Shown here piece after piece: positions 23,124 through 32,819 of a stretch of DNA of 64,000 bases. Source of the stretch: Maribacter spongiicola (GTDB lineage Bacteria > Bacteroidota > Bacteroidia > Flavobacteriales > Flavobacteriaceae). The DNA lies in contig NZ_SOAY01000011.1 of assembly GCF_004364165.1 (NCBI RefSeq), positions 682,001-746,000 on the forward strand, in the 5' to 3' direction. The position numbers and the translations under genes were made by a program. Under the pieces are notes generated by a model. That model was not told the DNA's origin. It saw only the letters and a list, made by a program, of their open reading frames with translations, and ran no database searches. Position 1 is the stretch's first letter. Every line of letters starts with the position of its first letter.

Positions 23124-25376
23124 TTAAAACCGCACAGAAACCTTTCCCCTTAAATAAAACGGAGTACCGGGAGTAAAATGAATTTCTTCTACTGATGCAG
23201 TTTCATTGAATAATCTACTTTCTGTAGCAAATTGCGTTTCGTTCCATTCGGTGTCAAATAAATTCTCGACAATTACACCAACTGTCCAGTTTTTGATATG
23301 GTAGTTTAGATTTAAATCGGTTACGAAATAGCCCTCCGCAACAATACTATTATCTTCATTCGCAGCTCTATCACCTAAATACCTATAATTAAGGTTTCCA
23401 GAAAAATTACCGATATCGCTAAAAGATAATCCGCCAACAGCTGTAAAATCTGGTGCTAGCGGAATGTAATCTTCGCCATCTGCTTCTTCTGTACTTCTAG
23501 CATACGTATAGTTTACATCACTATATAAATATAACCAATCTAAAACTTGGTAACGACCACCAACTTCGACACCAACTCTTCTGGTTTTTCCACTTGGCTC
23601 AACAATACCAGCATCACCAACATATACAAATTCTTGATCTAAGAACAGTCCCCATAATGTTGCATTAAGTACTAGTTTATCTATTGGCTTAATGATAGTT
23701 CCGAAATCTACACCATATGCTTTTGGCAATACATCTCGACCTTCATTTGCTGTAACTACACGCGCATCGTTTGAGTGAAAACCTATCCCTGTCTTCAAGA
23801 ATAATTGCCAATTTCTATTTACAGCATATATAGTATTTAATTTAGGACTTACAACTGCTTTACTTTCGCTTTTGTTATCATACAACACGCTCATTTTATT
23901 CTCATATTCAAAATTGAAATAGTCTAAACGTACGGACGGATTAAAAGTCCAGTTCCCTGTTTTGTACTCTCCATTTACAAATCCATAGATATTTGTTTCA
24001 TCAAGATCACCAAATGCATATTGCTCTAGAGAGGTTTTTCTATTTAAGGTGTGCTCTAAAGTAACATCATCTACATTATCATTTCTAAACCCGATTCCTG
24101 TAGCATATTTGAATCTATTATCAGTACCTACCGCTATATCAATCTGTTCAAAAACAGTTTCAGCACCCATTATGGTTCTATCTTCATACTGTCGTATTTG
24201 GTCTCCATTAACAGGGTCATCTAAAAAGAAAGTGAAGTTTGAAAACAACTCAAAATCGTACTTGCTTACAAAAGCGCGTGTCTTTAAAAATTGATCTTCA
24301 CCTAAAAATTTAGTATGATTCAACATTAAGTTCGTTCTACTTGTTTGTCCGCCCTCGGTATCATCAATAGCTCCAAAACGACCTATTATATTTTGATCTA
24401 TTGCGCGTTGTGGCACCTGACCAGAGGCATCCCACTTACTTTGAAAATGCGAAGCGGTTAATGTCAATTCCTCTTTTCCTATATCCTTATAATTATAGCG
24501 ACCTAGAATATTTACACGGTTAAAATTCTGTGGAGAATCAAAAGGTCCGTCGGTTAAATAAATCTCTGAGGCTAAATACGCATCACTTTTACTACTTTCT
24601 AAAATATTGAAAAGCCCAACAAATCGATTGGTATTAAACTGACCAGACTCGTAAGAGACCATACTTTTATCAACGCTTTTCTTAAGGCTTAAATCGACAT
24701 ATCCTGCTGTGTTAAAATCTCCTTTATCAGCATAATAAGGTCCTTTTCCGAAGTTAATATTATCTATCGTTTCCGGTATAACAAAGTGTAAATCAGCATA
24801 CCCTTGCCCATGGGCATGAGACACCATGTTTACTGGCATACCATCCACACTAATTGCGACATCTGTACCGTGATCAACATCAAATCCTCTTAAAAAAATC
24901 TGTTCTGCTTTACCGCCACCAGCATGCTGACCAATTAATAGTCCGGGTACTTTACGTAGTATTTCCTGCGAGGATTTTACGGGATCGTTTTGTACATCTA
25001 TATTCACAAATCTTGTCATGGCATCTACCTTAGAAACAACTACTACTTGATCTAAATTGATACTTGATTCTTCTAACATTATATTTACCCCTTCATCAAA
25101 ATGGTTTTGATTTACAACTAATATAAACGTCTTATAACCCAAGTTAGAGAAATAAACGGAATCATTTACAGCTGTTGACGGGAGTGAAAATGCGCCTGAT
25201 AAATTAGTATGGCTATGTTGTCCTGATGTTTGATTAAATATACCGACATTCTCTAAAGCAATGCCTTCTTTATCGGTTACAATACCTTTTAGATTTTGTG
25301 CTTCTACAACATTTGATGCAATTAGTACAAACGTAAATACAAAAAGCTTTAATGCCCAATTATAGCTATAATTCAT
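23124..25376 (-). CDS. TonB-dependent outer-membrane receptor
   Basis: A 750-residue protein with a signal peptide (cleavage after VVEA, about residue 26), a carboxypeptidase-D-regulatory-like beta domain (about 28-105), a plug domain (about 115-225; ILRKVPGLLIGQHAGGG and VDGMPVN) and a 22-strand barrel ending in the typical terminal Phe. It imports a large or scarce ligand across the outer membrane using TonB energy. The His-containing stretch VSHAHGQGYADLHF in the plug is typical of a non-SusC subgroup. There is no SusD partner, so polysaccharide uptake is unlikely; a metal chelate or cofactor is more probable. Confidence 0.92.
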   Translation of the reverse strand: MNYSYNWALKLFVFTFVLIASNVVEAQNLKGIVTDKEGIALENVGIFNQTSGQHSHTNLSGAFSLPSTAVNDSVYFSNLGYKTFILVVNQNHFDEGVNIMLEESSINLDQVVVVSKVDAMTRFVNIDVQNDPVKSSQEILRKVPGLLIGQHAGGGKAEQIFLRGFDVDHGTDVAISVDGMPVNMVSHAHGQGYADLHFVIPETIDNINFGKGPYYADKGDFNTAGYVDLSLKKSVDKSMVSYESGQFNTNRFVGLFNILESSKSDAYLASEIYLTDGPFDSPQNFNRVNILGRYNYKDIGKEELTLTASHFQSKWDASGQVPQRAIDQNIIGRFGAIDDTEGGQTSRTNLMLNHTKFLGEDQFLKTRAFVSKYDFELFSNFTFFLDDPVNGDQIRQYEDRTIMGAETVFEQIDIAVGTDNRFKYATGIGFRNDNVDDVTLEHTLNRKTSLEQYAFGDLDETNIYGFVNGEYKTGNWTFNPSVRLDYFNFEYENKMSVLYDNKSESKAVVSPKLNTIYAVNRNWQLFLKTGIGFHSNDARVVTANEGRDVLPKAYGVDFGTIIKPIDKLVLNATLWGLFLDQEFVYVGDAGIVEPSGKTRRVGVEVGGRYQVLDWLYLYSDVNYTYARSTEEADGEDYIPLAPDFTAVGGLSFSDIGNFSGNLNYRYLGDRAANEDNSIVAEGYFVTDLNLNYHIKNWTVGVIVENLFDTEWNETQFATESRLFNETASVEEIHFTPGTPFYLRGKVSVRF

Positions 25377-25586
25377 AAAATAAAATTTAGATAAGGTTGT
25401 CTTTTACAGTACCTACGATAAAAAACAAGATTGGTTTTATATTTTTTAGAAAACGGCAAAACTAATTTATATAGCCATAGTTCAAAGTAATTTATGCTTT
25501 ATAGCAATCTTTTTTTGGTAAGAGTCAAAAAGCCCCATTTAATAGTGAGATCTTTGTGACATAAACAAAACATTTTACACGCACAT

Positions 25587-26687
25587 ATGAGCAATCAAGC
25601 ATTATTAACCCCGTTTCATAAAAATATCAACTTAAAAAATCGTGTCGCAATGGCACCTATGACTCGAAGCAGAGCTGCAAATGAAGGGAATGTACCTACC
25701 GAAGATTTACATGTACCTTATTACACTCAAAGAGCATCTGCAGGATTAATTATTACCGAAGGTTCGCAGGTTTCTAAAGATGCAGTAGGTTACATTAATA
25801 CTGCAGGTATATATTCTAAAGAACAGGTAGAAGGCTGGAAAAAAGTAACAAAATCCGTTCATTATAAAGGCGGAAAAATTTTTATTCAATTGTGGCATGT
25901 TGGACGTATGTCTCACCCAGATTTTCATAATGGGGAATTGCCATTAGCTCCTTCAGCTTTAAACCCGAATGCGAAATCATTCACACCAGAAGGGTTTAAA
26001 GATACAGTGACCCCTAAAGCAATGACTACAGCAGACATTAAACAAACGGTTGAAGATTTTAAAAATGCCGCTATCAATGCAGTTGAGGCAGGATTTGACG
26101 GAGTAGAAATTCATTCTTCCAACGGCTATTTATTTCACCAGTTTTTTAATGGTACTTCTAATAACAGAACAGATGAATATGGTGGGGATATGGAAAATAG
26201 AACTCGCTTCTTTTTCGAAGTTTTAGATGCTATGAAAGCCGTAATTCCACAAGAAAAAATAGGAGCTCGATTCAATCCGTCGTTGAACGGTATGTTCGGC
26301 ATCACTTTAGATGAAGAAACGATACCAACTTTCGAATATATTATTAAGAAACTCAATGATTACGACTTAGCTTACGTTCATTTATCTGAGCCATTTAATG
26401 ACGTTTCTAATGTACCATTTGCTGTTGAACATATAGCGAAGCATTTTAGACCTCTTTATAATGGAACTTTAATGATTAACGCTGGTTTTGATCAAGATTC
26501 TGGCAATAAAGTTATTGAAGAAGGCAACGCAGATTTAGTTGCATTTGGTAAGCCATTTATTTCTAATCCGGATTTGGTTGAGCGTTTTGGGCATAATTAC
26601 CCACTTGCAGAATGGGATGAAGATACTTTTTATACTCCAGGCAAAGAAGGTTATATAGATTATCCAGAATATGATGAAGCAAACTAG
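25587..26687 (+). CDS. Old-yellow-enzyme family alkene reductase (NemA-like)
   Basis: A 366-residue FMN-dependent TIM-barrel oxidoreductase. The start region LKNRVAMAPMTRSRA holds the conserved FMN-binding Thr/Arg, GKIFIQLWHVGRMSH the Gln/His region, and the substrate-binding His/Asn pair is in EIHSSNGYLFHQFF. The family reduces activated C=C bonds of enones, maleimides or nitro compounds with NAD(P)H. It is probably a detoxification enzyme. A strong terminator follows; it is a single-gene unit divergent from the TonB receptor gene. Confidence 0.92.
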   Translation: MSNQALLTPFHKNINLKNRVAMAPMTRSRAANEGNVPTEDLHVPYYTQRASAGLIITEGSQVSKDAVGYINTAGIYSKEQVEGWKKVTKSVHYKGGKIFIQLWHVGRMSHPDFHNGELPLAPSALNPNAKSFTPEGFKDTVTPKAMTTADIKQTVEDFKNAAINAVEAGFDGVEIHSSNGYLFHQFFNGTSNNRTDEYGGDMENRTRFFFEVLDAMKAVIPQEKIGARFNPSLNGMFGITLDEETIPTFEYIIKKLNDYDLAYVHLSEPFNDVSNVPFAVEHIAKHFRPLYNGTLMINAGFDQDSGNKVIEEGNADLVAFGKPFISNPDLVERFGHNYPLAEWDEDTFYTPGKEGYIDYPEYDEAN

Positions 26688-26709
26688 GACTTAAAAAATA
26701 AAAGATAAA

Positions 26710-26735
26710 TAAAAAGCAGCCAAAGGCTGCTTTTT
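26710..26735. terminator. Terminator after the old-yellow-enzyme gene
   Basis: AAAAAGCAGCC - AAA - GGCTGCTTTTT, a bidirectional hairpin that also ends the small gene on the minus strand at 26745. Confidence 0.92.
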
Positions 26736-26744
26736 ATATTATTA

Positions 26745-27026
26745 CTATCTAATAGTATCGGTGTCTTGCTCTAAATTTTCATTTTCGCCTCCACCTTGAC
26801 TATATAGTTGATTCTCCTCATCTTTTAGGTTCATTTTATTTTTTGGTAAATTTCGACCAGGCACATCTAAATCTTTACCTGCAAAATCTACATCATTCTC
26901 TCTTTCATTTAACTGATCATCATCTCCACCATCTGTTCGTGTATTTTTTGTCTTTTCTCCTAATGCAGATAAATCTTGTTCTGTAATATCAGAATTATAT
27001 TCCGCTTTTTTATTTTCACTTTCCAT
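26745..27026 (-). CDS. Acidic, disordered hypothetical protein (93 residues)
   Basis: A soluble, highly polar protein with almost no hydrophobic residues and many Asp, Glu, Asn and Gly; it should be intrinsically disordered. Repeated short motifs such as DLDVPGRNLP and LKDEENQLYSQGG are of the kind seen in small flavobacterial stress-associated hypothetical proteins. I do not recognise a function. It has no overlap with other genes and is followed by the shared terminator, which supports a real gene. Confidence 0.65.
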   Translation of the reverse strand: MESENKKAEYNSDITEQDLSALGEKTKNTRTDGGDDDQLNERENDVDFAGKDLDVPGRNLPKNKMNLKDEENQLYSQGGGENENLEQDTDTIR

Positions 27027-27228
27027 AAAATTTTTTTAAAGTATTAAAGGCATAAGGTATAGGTACTACATCTTTTTCATTATCGCTTTCCAATAATATT
27101 CATGCTCTTTTAAAATAATATGAATAGTACATGTGGGTTTATTTACATAAAAGTAATCGTGCTAAGAAAAAATGGTAAAGCATCAATGTTGATTGCGGTA
27201 TTTCACCATCTTGCAATAAAAATAAGAC

Positions 27229-27852
27229 ATGGAAAATATATTAGTAGCCGGAGCCAACGGTACAACCGGAAAAAAAATAGTAAACCTTTTAAAGAACTCT
27301 CAATATTTTCAACCTATAGCAATGGTTCGGAAAGAAAAGCAAAAAGAACAGTTTGAAAAAGAAAGCATAAAAACAGTGCTTGGTGATTTAGAAAAGGATT
27401 TATCGCATACTGTAGAAAATATAGATAAGGTAATTTTTGCTGCTGGTTCTGGTGGTAAAAAAGTGGTCGAAGTAGATCAAGAGGGAGCTAAAAATCTAAT
27501 TAATGCTTCCAAAAAAGCAAATATCAAAAAGTTTGTAATGCTTAGTTCAATGGGTGCAGATAACCCGGAAGAAGCAAGTGACCTTAAAGATTATTTAAAA
27601 GCAAAACATAATGCTGACGAATATTTAAAATCAGCTAATTTAAAATATGCTATTGTTAGACCTGGCTCATTAACAAATGAGGTAGGCACTGGTAAAATTG
27701 AACTTCAATCTAAATTGAACAAAAAGGGTTCTATCACTAGAGATGACGTAGCGCAGACTTTGGTAAGGTCTTTACACGATGATGCCGCCATCAATTCAAC
27801 TTTTGAAATTATACAAGGTGATACTTTAATTGGTAAAGCAATGGATGCTTAA
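27229..27852 (+). CDS. NAD(P)-binding atypical SDR (NmrA/UOS-like)
   Basis: A 207-residue Rossmann protein. The dinucleotide-binding GANGTTGKKI is at residues 8-17, then VVIFAAGSGG-like VIFAAGSGG and VMLSSMGADNPE. The C-terminal substrate lobe is short. It lacks the classical YxxxK catalytic pair in the standard place, as in other atypical SDRs of this type (related to the protein annotated as an NAD-dependent epimerase in many bacteria). The substrate is unknown; a redox sensor role is possible. A terminator follows. Confidence 0.82.
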   Translation: MENILVAGANGTTGKKIVNLLKNSQYFQPIAMVRKEKQKEQFEKESIKTVLGDLEKDLSHTVENIDKVIFAAGSGGKKVVEVDQEGAKNLINASKKANIKKFVMLSSMGADNPEEASDLKDYLKAKHNADEYLKSANLKYAIVRPGSLTNEVGTGKIELQSKLNKKGSITRDDVAQTLVRSLHDDAAINSTFEIIQGDTLIGKAMDA

Positions 27853-27874
27853 TAGCACAGCTGTAAAATTAATT

Positions 27875-27901
27875 AAGACCCATTATTGGGTCTTTTTTTT
27901 T
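27875..27901 (+). terminator. Terminator after the atypical SDR gene
   Basis: AAGACCC - loop - GGGTCTT followed by nine T, typical of a Rho-independent terminator. Confidence 0.9.
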
Positions 27902-27990
27902 GAATTAATATTTCCTTTTTTTGGAACAATAAGATGTTTCTGTTATTAGGCAAAAGAATGAAACTCGCCTTAATTTAGATTAAAAAAATT

Positions 27991-28491
27991 ATGGCTACTA
28001 AACATCTATTTAATAAGAGCGCACAAGATAAAATCAAAGAATTAGCTGAAGCAATAGATTTTACAATGCTCGCGACCAATTTATCTAAAAGACCAATTCA
28101 TGCAATACCTATGAGTACAAAAAAGGTTGATGAAAACGGAAATATTTGGTTTTTAAGTAATAAGCACAGCACACATAATGCAAATATTCATATAGATGAA
28201 GAAATTCACTTATTCTATGCTAAGGCAATGAGTATGGAATTTATGAATGTTTATGGCACTGCCGAAATTCTAGAGGATAGAAGTATCATATCAAAATTTT
28301 ACCAAAAAAGTGATGACAACTGGTTCAATGGTGAAAACGACCCTAATATTACAGCTATAAAAGTGACACCAAAAGATGCACATTATTGGGATACTAAGAA
28401 TAATATGCTAATTAGTCTTTTTAAAATGGGAATTGGCGCATTTACAGGTGAAAAACCAGATCTAGGCGAAGAGGGTAAATTAACCATATAA
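27991..28491 (+). CDS. Pyridoxamine-5-phosphate-oxidase-like flavin-binding stress protein
   Basis: A 166-residue split-barrel protein of the general stress protein 26 type: FTMLATNLSKRPIHAIPMSTKKV starts the barrel and IWFLSNKHSTHNANI holds the conserved flavin-phosphate-binding region. Related proteins bind FMN or FAD. Catalytic activity is uncertain for most of them. It lies in its own unit after a terminator. A function in oxidative or general stress is inferred from the family. Confidence 0.82.
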   Translation: MATKHLFNKSAQDKIKELAEAIDFTMLATNLSKRPIHAIPMSTKKVDENGNIWFLSNKHSTHNANIHIDEEIHLFYAKAMSMEFMNVYGTAEILEDRSIISKFYQKSDDNWFNGENDPNITAIKVTPKDAHYWDTKNNMLISLFKMGIGAFTGEKPDLGEEGKLTI

Positions 28492-28594
28492 ATATTCGAT
28501 TAATAGGTGCTTTTACAATTACGTACATCTATATTTTAATACGTTAGAAACTAAAGCTTGTTGCGTATCTTCGTAATAAACTAAATAACTAATT

Positions 28595-29785
28595 ATGAAA
28601 ATTTCATTTTTAAAGATAACTATGGCGCTCGCCGTAGTAATATCTCTAAATTCTTGTAAAGAGGAAAAAAAAGAAAATAAAGATAGTGCGGTTAAAGAGA
28701 TAGAACTTGACAGTACCGATTTGGCATTGTTAGATTTAAACTTACCTGAAGGATTTAAAATTGAAGTTTATGCTAGGGGAGTAGATGGTGCTCGTTCTAT
28801 GGCTATGGGTGATAACGGGACGCTATTTGTTGGTACACGCACAGAAAATAACGTGTATGCGATACAAGATACTGATGGAGATTTTAAAGCTGATAACATT
28901 ATTGTTTTAGATACGATGGAAGTTCCTAATGGTATCGCCATGAGAAACGGAGATTTGTATGTTGCTCAAGTGGGTAGCTTATGGAAATATCTGAATATTG
29001 AAGAGCAGATTGGTGGCGAATTAGAAAAAGAATTGATTTATGATGATTTTCCGACGGAATTTCACCATGGATGGAAATATATAGCCTTCGGGCCAGATGA
29101 CAAGCTTTATGTTCCTGTTGGGGCACCTTGTAACATTTGTAATAAGACGGATGAAGATGAACGCTTTGCAACTATCTCAAGAATGGATCCTGACGGTAGT
29201 AATCGTGAAATTTATGCTAGAGGAGTTAGAAACTCTGTCGGATTCACTTGGCATCCTGATACGAAACAGATGTGGTTTACAGATAATGGTCGCGACATGT
29301 TAGGTGACGATATTCCGCCTTGCGAACTAAATACAGTTACCGAAGCCGGTCAGCATTTCGGTTATCCTTTTTGCCATGGTGGTATTGTTAAAGATCCAGA
29401 ATTTGGAGATTTACACCCTTGTTCAGATTTTGTAGATCCTGCTTTGCAGTTAGACGCTCACGTTGCCCCACTTGGTATTAAGTTTTATACTGGCGCTATG
29501 TTCCCTGCAGAATATACGGGTAAAGCTTTCATTGCAGAACACGGTTCTTGGAACAGAAGTAAGAAAGTGGGTTATAGAATAATGATGGTTGATATCCAAG
29601 ATGGTGAAGCAATTAGTACTGAACCTTTTATAGATGGTTGGTTAGACGAAGTAGCTCAAAAAGCAACAGGAAGACCTGTAGATATATTAATGCTAAAAGA
29701 TGGATCAATGTTGATTTCAGATGATTTTGGCGACGCCATATATCGAGTTTCTTACAGCGAAACTGCTGTGGCTAGTAACCAGTAG
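28595..29785 (+). CDS. PQQ-dependent sugar dehydrogenase (sorbosone/GSDH family) lipoprotein
   Basis: A 396-residue lipoprotein (lipobox NSC, Cys21). The mature part is a six-bladed beta-propeller with the PQQ-binding arrangement: NGIAMRNGDLYVA, FHHGWKYIAFGPDDKLYVP with His-His, and DMLGDDIPPCELN, and LKDGSMLISDDFGDAIYRV at the C-terminus. The family oxidises aldoses or sorbosone using PQQ. Four Cys (around PCNICNK and FCHGG...HPC) could form disulfides. Membrane-anchored periplasmic location is likely. A terminator follows it. Confidence 0.87.
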   Translation: MKISFLKITMALAVVISLNSCKEEKKENKDSAVKEIELDSTDLALLDLNLPEGFKIEVYARGVDGARSMAMGDNGTLFVGTRTENNVYAIQDTDGDFKADNIIVLDTMEVPNGIAMRNGDLYVAQVGSLWKYLNIEEQIGGELEKELIYDDFPTEFHHGWKYIAFGPDDKLYVPVGAPCNICNKTDEDERFATISRMDPDGSNREIYARGVRNSVGFTWHPDTKQMWFTDNGRDMLGDDIPPCELNTVTEAGQHFGYPFCHGGIVKDPEFGDLHPCSDFVDPALQLDAHVAPLGIKFYTGAMFPAEYTGKAFIAEHGSWNRSKKVGYRIMMVDIQDGEAISTEPFIDGWLDEVAQKATGRPVDILMLKDGSMLISDDFGDAIYRVSYSETAVASNQ

Positions 29786-29805
29786 ATTTACAAACGCAAT
29801 AGAAT

Positions 29806-29833
29806 AAAAAGCAGCCTTTAAGGCTGCTTTTTT
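29806..29833 (+). terminator. Terminator after the PQQ dehydrogenase gene
   Basis: AAAAAGCAGCCTT - AAGGCTGCTTTTTT hairpin with a T-run, about 20 bp past the stop. Confidence 0.92.
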
Positions 29834-29906
29834 GTTTATAATATGTTCAATTTCTTTATGCAAACCTTATATTTATAATCCGTATTTATTTAATTGCTAT
29901 ATCATC

Positions 29907-30806
29907 ATGAACGACTCAAATTCTCGCAGAACATTTTTAAAACAAACCGGTGTGCTTTCGGTAAGTTCTGTACTTCCATTATCTGTATTACCGATGGATT
30001 ATAAATATAAAATGGGTTTGCAATTGTTCACCATTCGCGATGCAATGGCGAAGGATCCAATCGGGAGTATTAAATATGCACGTGAAATAGGGTATGTTGA
30101 CGGGGAAATTTATGGATATGATGGTGAGAACGACACCTATTACGGTATAAACTCTAAGGAATTTAAAAAACAGATCGATGATTTAGATTTTACTATTTCT
30201 AGCGGACACTACGATTTTTCTAGTCACTTTAATGAGCCTATAGAAAAGCTCGAACGTTATGTAGACCAATGCATAAAAGGTGCTATCACCCTAAATAGCG
30301 CATACATTACATGGCCATGGTTGGCACCAGAATATCGTACAATTGAAAGTTTTAAAATATTAAAGGATAAATTAAATGTAATAGGGGAACAAGTAACCAA
30401 TGCAGGTTTGCAATTCGCATATCACAATCACGATTTTGAATTTACAGACCATAATGGTGAGCAAGGCTATGATATTATTTTATCTGGCACAGATGCAAAT
30501 TTGGTAAAACTACAGATGGATATGTACTGGGTTGAGCATTCTGCAAATAAGAGTCCGGCTGAATTAATTGCCGAAAATCCTGGTCGCTATGTTATGTGGC
30601 ATATTAAAGATATGGACAAAGTAACTCGCGATTATTCTGAAATGGGTAATGGATCTATTGATTACAAAAGTATGTTATCATCTATTAAAAAAGATGATTT
30701 ACAATATTACTATATAGAGCAAGGTGGTAATTTTGCAGAAAACGCTATGCAGAGTATTTCTGATAGCGCTACCTACTTCAAAAAACATCTTCAACGTTAT
30801 TTATAA
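29907..30806 (+). CDS. Sugar phosphate isomerase/epimerase family TIM-barrel, Tat-exported
   Basis: A 299-residue protein starting MNDSNSRRTFLKQTGV, a twin-arginine signal with the RRTFLK motif; an upstream ATG at 29832 would hide it and is rejected. The mature part is an AP-endonuclease-2-like TIM barrel (YAREIGYVDGEIYG, FAYHNHDFEF with metal-binding His/Glu-type residues, KLQMDMYWVEHS, MWHIKDMD, IEQGG). Proteins of this type are often near sugar or inositol pathways. Tat export implies a folded metal-containing protein in the periplasm. The next gene begins 5 bp later. Confidence 0.85.
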   Translation: MNDSNSRRTFLKQTGVLSVSSVLPLSVLPMDYKYKMGLQLFTIRDAMAKDPIGSIKYAREIGYVDGEIYGYDGENDTYYGINSKEFKKQIDDLDFTISSGHYDFSSHFNEPIEKLERYVDQCIKGAITLNSAYITWPWLAPEYRTIESFKILKDKLNVIGEQVTNAGLQFAYHNHDFEFTDHNGEQGYDIILSGTDANLVKLQMDMYWVEHSANKSPAELIAENPGRYVMWHIKDMDKVTRDYSEMGNGSIDYKSMLSSIKKDDLQYYYIEQGGNFAENAMQSISDSATYFKKHLQRYL

Positions 30807-30811
30807 GTTTT

Positions 30812-31651
30812 ATGAGTTATCCTGATAAAGTATATCTAAACGGAAGTATTGTAAATTCTGGAGATGCTAAAATATCTGTTTTCGATCGCGGATTTATTTT
30901 CGGTGATGGATTATATGAAGTGATGGTTCAGATAAACGGTAGGTTCTTTTATGAAAAAGAACACCTAGCCCGCTTACAATCGGGACTCCAAAAAATTAAT
31001 ATTGAGTTTTGTGTTAGCTCACTTAAAAATGAAATTATTGGTTTATTAAAAGCAGCAGCGCTATCAGATAAAGATTGCTTGCTGTACATTCAAATTACTA
31101 GGGGTGTAGCACCAAGACAACATTCATTTCCTGCACATATAAAACCAACGGTTATGATGTATGCGGTACCAAAAGTGTTACCCGAAATAAATACTATAAA
31201 TGCCCATGTAATTACTAGAAATGATTTTAGATGGTCTCGCTGCGATATTAAAATGACCTCACTTTTAGGTAATGTAATGTTGAATGAAGAAGCCATGCAA
31301 TATGAATGTTTTGAGACAATTCTACATAGAAATGGCGTTTTCACAGAGGCATCTCACAGCAATCTGTTTTTTGTAAAAAATGGGGTAGTATACACACATC
31401 CGGCAGATGAGTATATTCTTAATGGTATTACTAGAATTGTAGTAATCGAGCTTTGTCACTCTTTAGGTATAGAAATTAAAGAAATACCTCTTGCAACAGA
31501 AGAAATCAACACAATTGATGAGGCGTTCTTGACAGGTACGAGTACACAGATTGCTGCGATTCAAAAAATTGATAATCATTTACTATTTAAAGGAAATGAA
31601 AAAGGCCCCGTAACGCAAAGATTACAAGAGGCCTTTTTAAAACTTAAATAA
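30812..31651 (+). CDS. PLP-dependent class IV aminotransferase (D-amino acid / branched-chain type)
   Basis: A 279-residue enzyme. The class IV fold is recognised by DRGFIFGDGLYEVM, the catalytic Lys in DIKMTSLLGNVMLNEEA, and EASHSNLFFV and EAFLTGTSTQI at the C-terminus. It most resembles D-amino acid transaminases and 4-amino-4-deoxychorismate lyases in length. The substrate cannot be fixed. It is 5 bp from the TIM-barrel gene, so they share a transcript; the product is cytoplasmic, in contrast to its exported neighbour. Confidence 0.88.
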   Translation: MSYPDKVYLNGSIVNSGDAKISVFDRGFIFGDGLYEVMVQINGRFFYEKEHLARLQSGLQKINIEFCVSSLKNEIIGLLKAAALSDKDCLLYIQITRGVAPRQHSFPAHIKPTVMMYAVPKVLPEINTINAHVITRNDFRWSRCDIKMTSLLGNVMLNEEAMQYECFETILHRNGVFTEASHSNLFFVKNGVVYTHPADEYILNGITRIVVIELCHSLGIEIKEIPLATEEINTIDEAFLTGTSTQIAAIQKIDNHLLFKGNEKGPVTQRLQEAFLKLK

Positions 31652-31655
31652 GATT

Positions 31656-32498
31656 CTAGTCTACTTTAAAATAGGTGAAGAATTCATCTGCATCTTTAAT
31701 TTCCATTAGATCTAAAATATAGCATACTTCACTTAAATCAGAAAAATCAAGTCCGCCTTCAGCAACACTTTCATTTAAATATCTGCCATCTTTTCCGTTA
31801 TACTTGTTTCCTAAACGAATAGCGGTATTCCAAACTTTGGTTAAATGTTCATCGTTTAACTTTGATTCCCAATCTACCTTACCATCAGACTTTAATCCTG
31901 GCGTACCATTACCCACTTCATTACCATCTGCAATTTTATGGTAATCTGTAACCGTTTTTGTATACATAAGTTTAACAGGTTTAGTAACCGACTCGTTCCA
32001 ATCGCTATGCTGAACCACATTAACACTTTCTCTTGTTTTAATCGAAATATCCTTTCTTGACAACTCCTTAACCCATTCTGACGTGAAATCTGATTGTCCC
32101 GCTTCTGCCACCCAAATAGAACCACCATTTTCAATGATTTTTAATGCCTTAGTTACCACTTTATCTACCGAAGCTTTCCATTCTTTATCTGCATCTAACC
32201 AATTTTTACCGAAGACCATTGGCATTAATTCGTTTGGTGGCACATATAAACCTTCTTGAATGCCATAAGTACCTGCAACAGCAAGATAATTTAGGTTCTT
32301 ATAATCTGGGTGATTTAGTAGCGTAGCGAAACCAGCTGCGGTATGTAAATCGTCAATATCAGTTTTGCAGTCTAATTGCACTAGCAATAAGTCTTTTTCC
32401 ATATCGAATGCTGCTTTTTGGGCATTTACTCCAATACTGAAGAGTAGGGCACATGCTAAGCCTGATATTATTTTATGTACACTGATTACTTTTTTCAT
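31656..32498 (-). CDS. Secreted nucleoside-hydrolase-like protein
   Basis: A 280-residue protein with a Sec signal peptide (cleavage after VNAQ, residue 27). The segment LDCKTDIDDLHTAAGFATLL resembles the DxDxxxDD calcium-binding N-terminus of nucleoside hydrolases, although the first Asp is displaced. Later GGSIWVAEAGQSDFT fits the fold. A complete catalytic set is not obvious, so it may be a distant or inactive relative. It converges on the aminotransferase gene with a 4-bp gap. Confidence 0.6.
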   Translation of the reverse strand: MKKVISVHKIISGLACALLFSIGVNAQKAAFDMEKDLLLVQLDCKTDIDDLHTAAGFATLLNHPDYKNLNYLAVAGTYGIQEGLYVPPNELMPMVFGKNWLDADKEWKASVDKVVTKALKIIENGGSIWVAEAGQSDFTSEWVKELSRKDISIKTRESVNVVQHSDWNESVTKPVKLMYTKTVTDYHKIADGNEVGNGTPGLKSDGKVDWESKLNDEHLTKVWNTAIRLGNKYNGKDGRYLNESVAEGGLDFSDLSEVCYILDLMEIKDADEFFTYFKVD

Positions 32499-32819
32499 TT
32501 TAAAAAATTTGAGTTGATTGACATGTTTTTTCTACTAAAGTATCAATTATTAACTTTATTATCATAGAATATATAGCCACGCTAACCAGGCAAATTTTGA
32601 TTTTAATAGAAACCCATTCACATTAAAAGGTGAAAATGTGACGCTATGAGGTTATTAGCTGCTTAAAAAAAGTGAGAATTAACTTAATTATACTCAAAAC
32701 AAGCAAAAACTCTTAAAATATTCACAAAATATTGATTTAAAATAAGTTTAAACCCTGTTTGTCAACTATTGGCGTCATCTTTGCAGCTTAATAAGTATTA
32801 TAAATTAAATTACATTACA
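32499..32819. other. Divergent intergenic region upstream of the cold shock gene
   Basis: A 321-bp AT-rich gap between divergent genes with no ORF that I believe. A -7-like CATCTTTG at 32776-32783 (one mismatch to TAnnTTTG) is the likely promoter of the cold shock gene, giving a leader of about 30 nt. I see nothing else structured here. Confidence 0.6.

Noticed and set aside
25549-25556. Possible -7 element GATCTTTG before the old-yellow-enzyme gene
   Set aside because: Two bases (GA) disagree with TA and no -33 is at the right distance, so it is too weak to list as a promoter.
27120-27356. 78-residue ORF upstream of and overlapping the atypical SDR gene
   Set aside because: It overlaps the SDR gene in another frame, has no family resemblance and an odd composition; the SDR start is well supported by GANGTTG.
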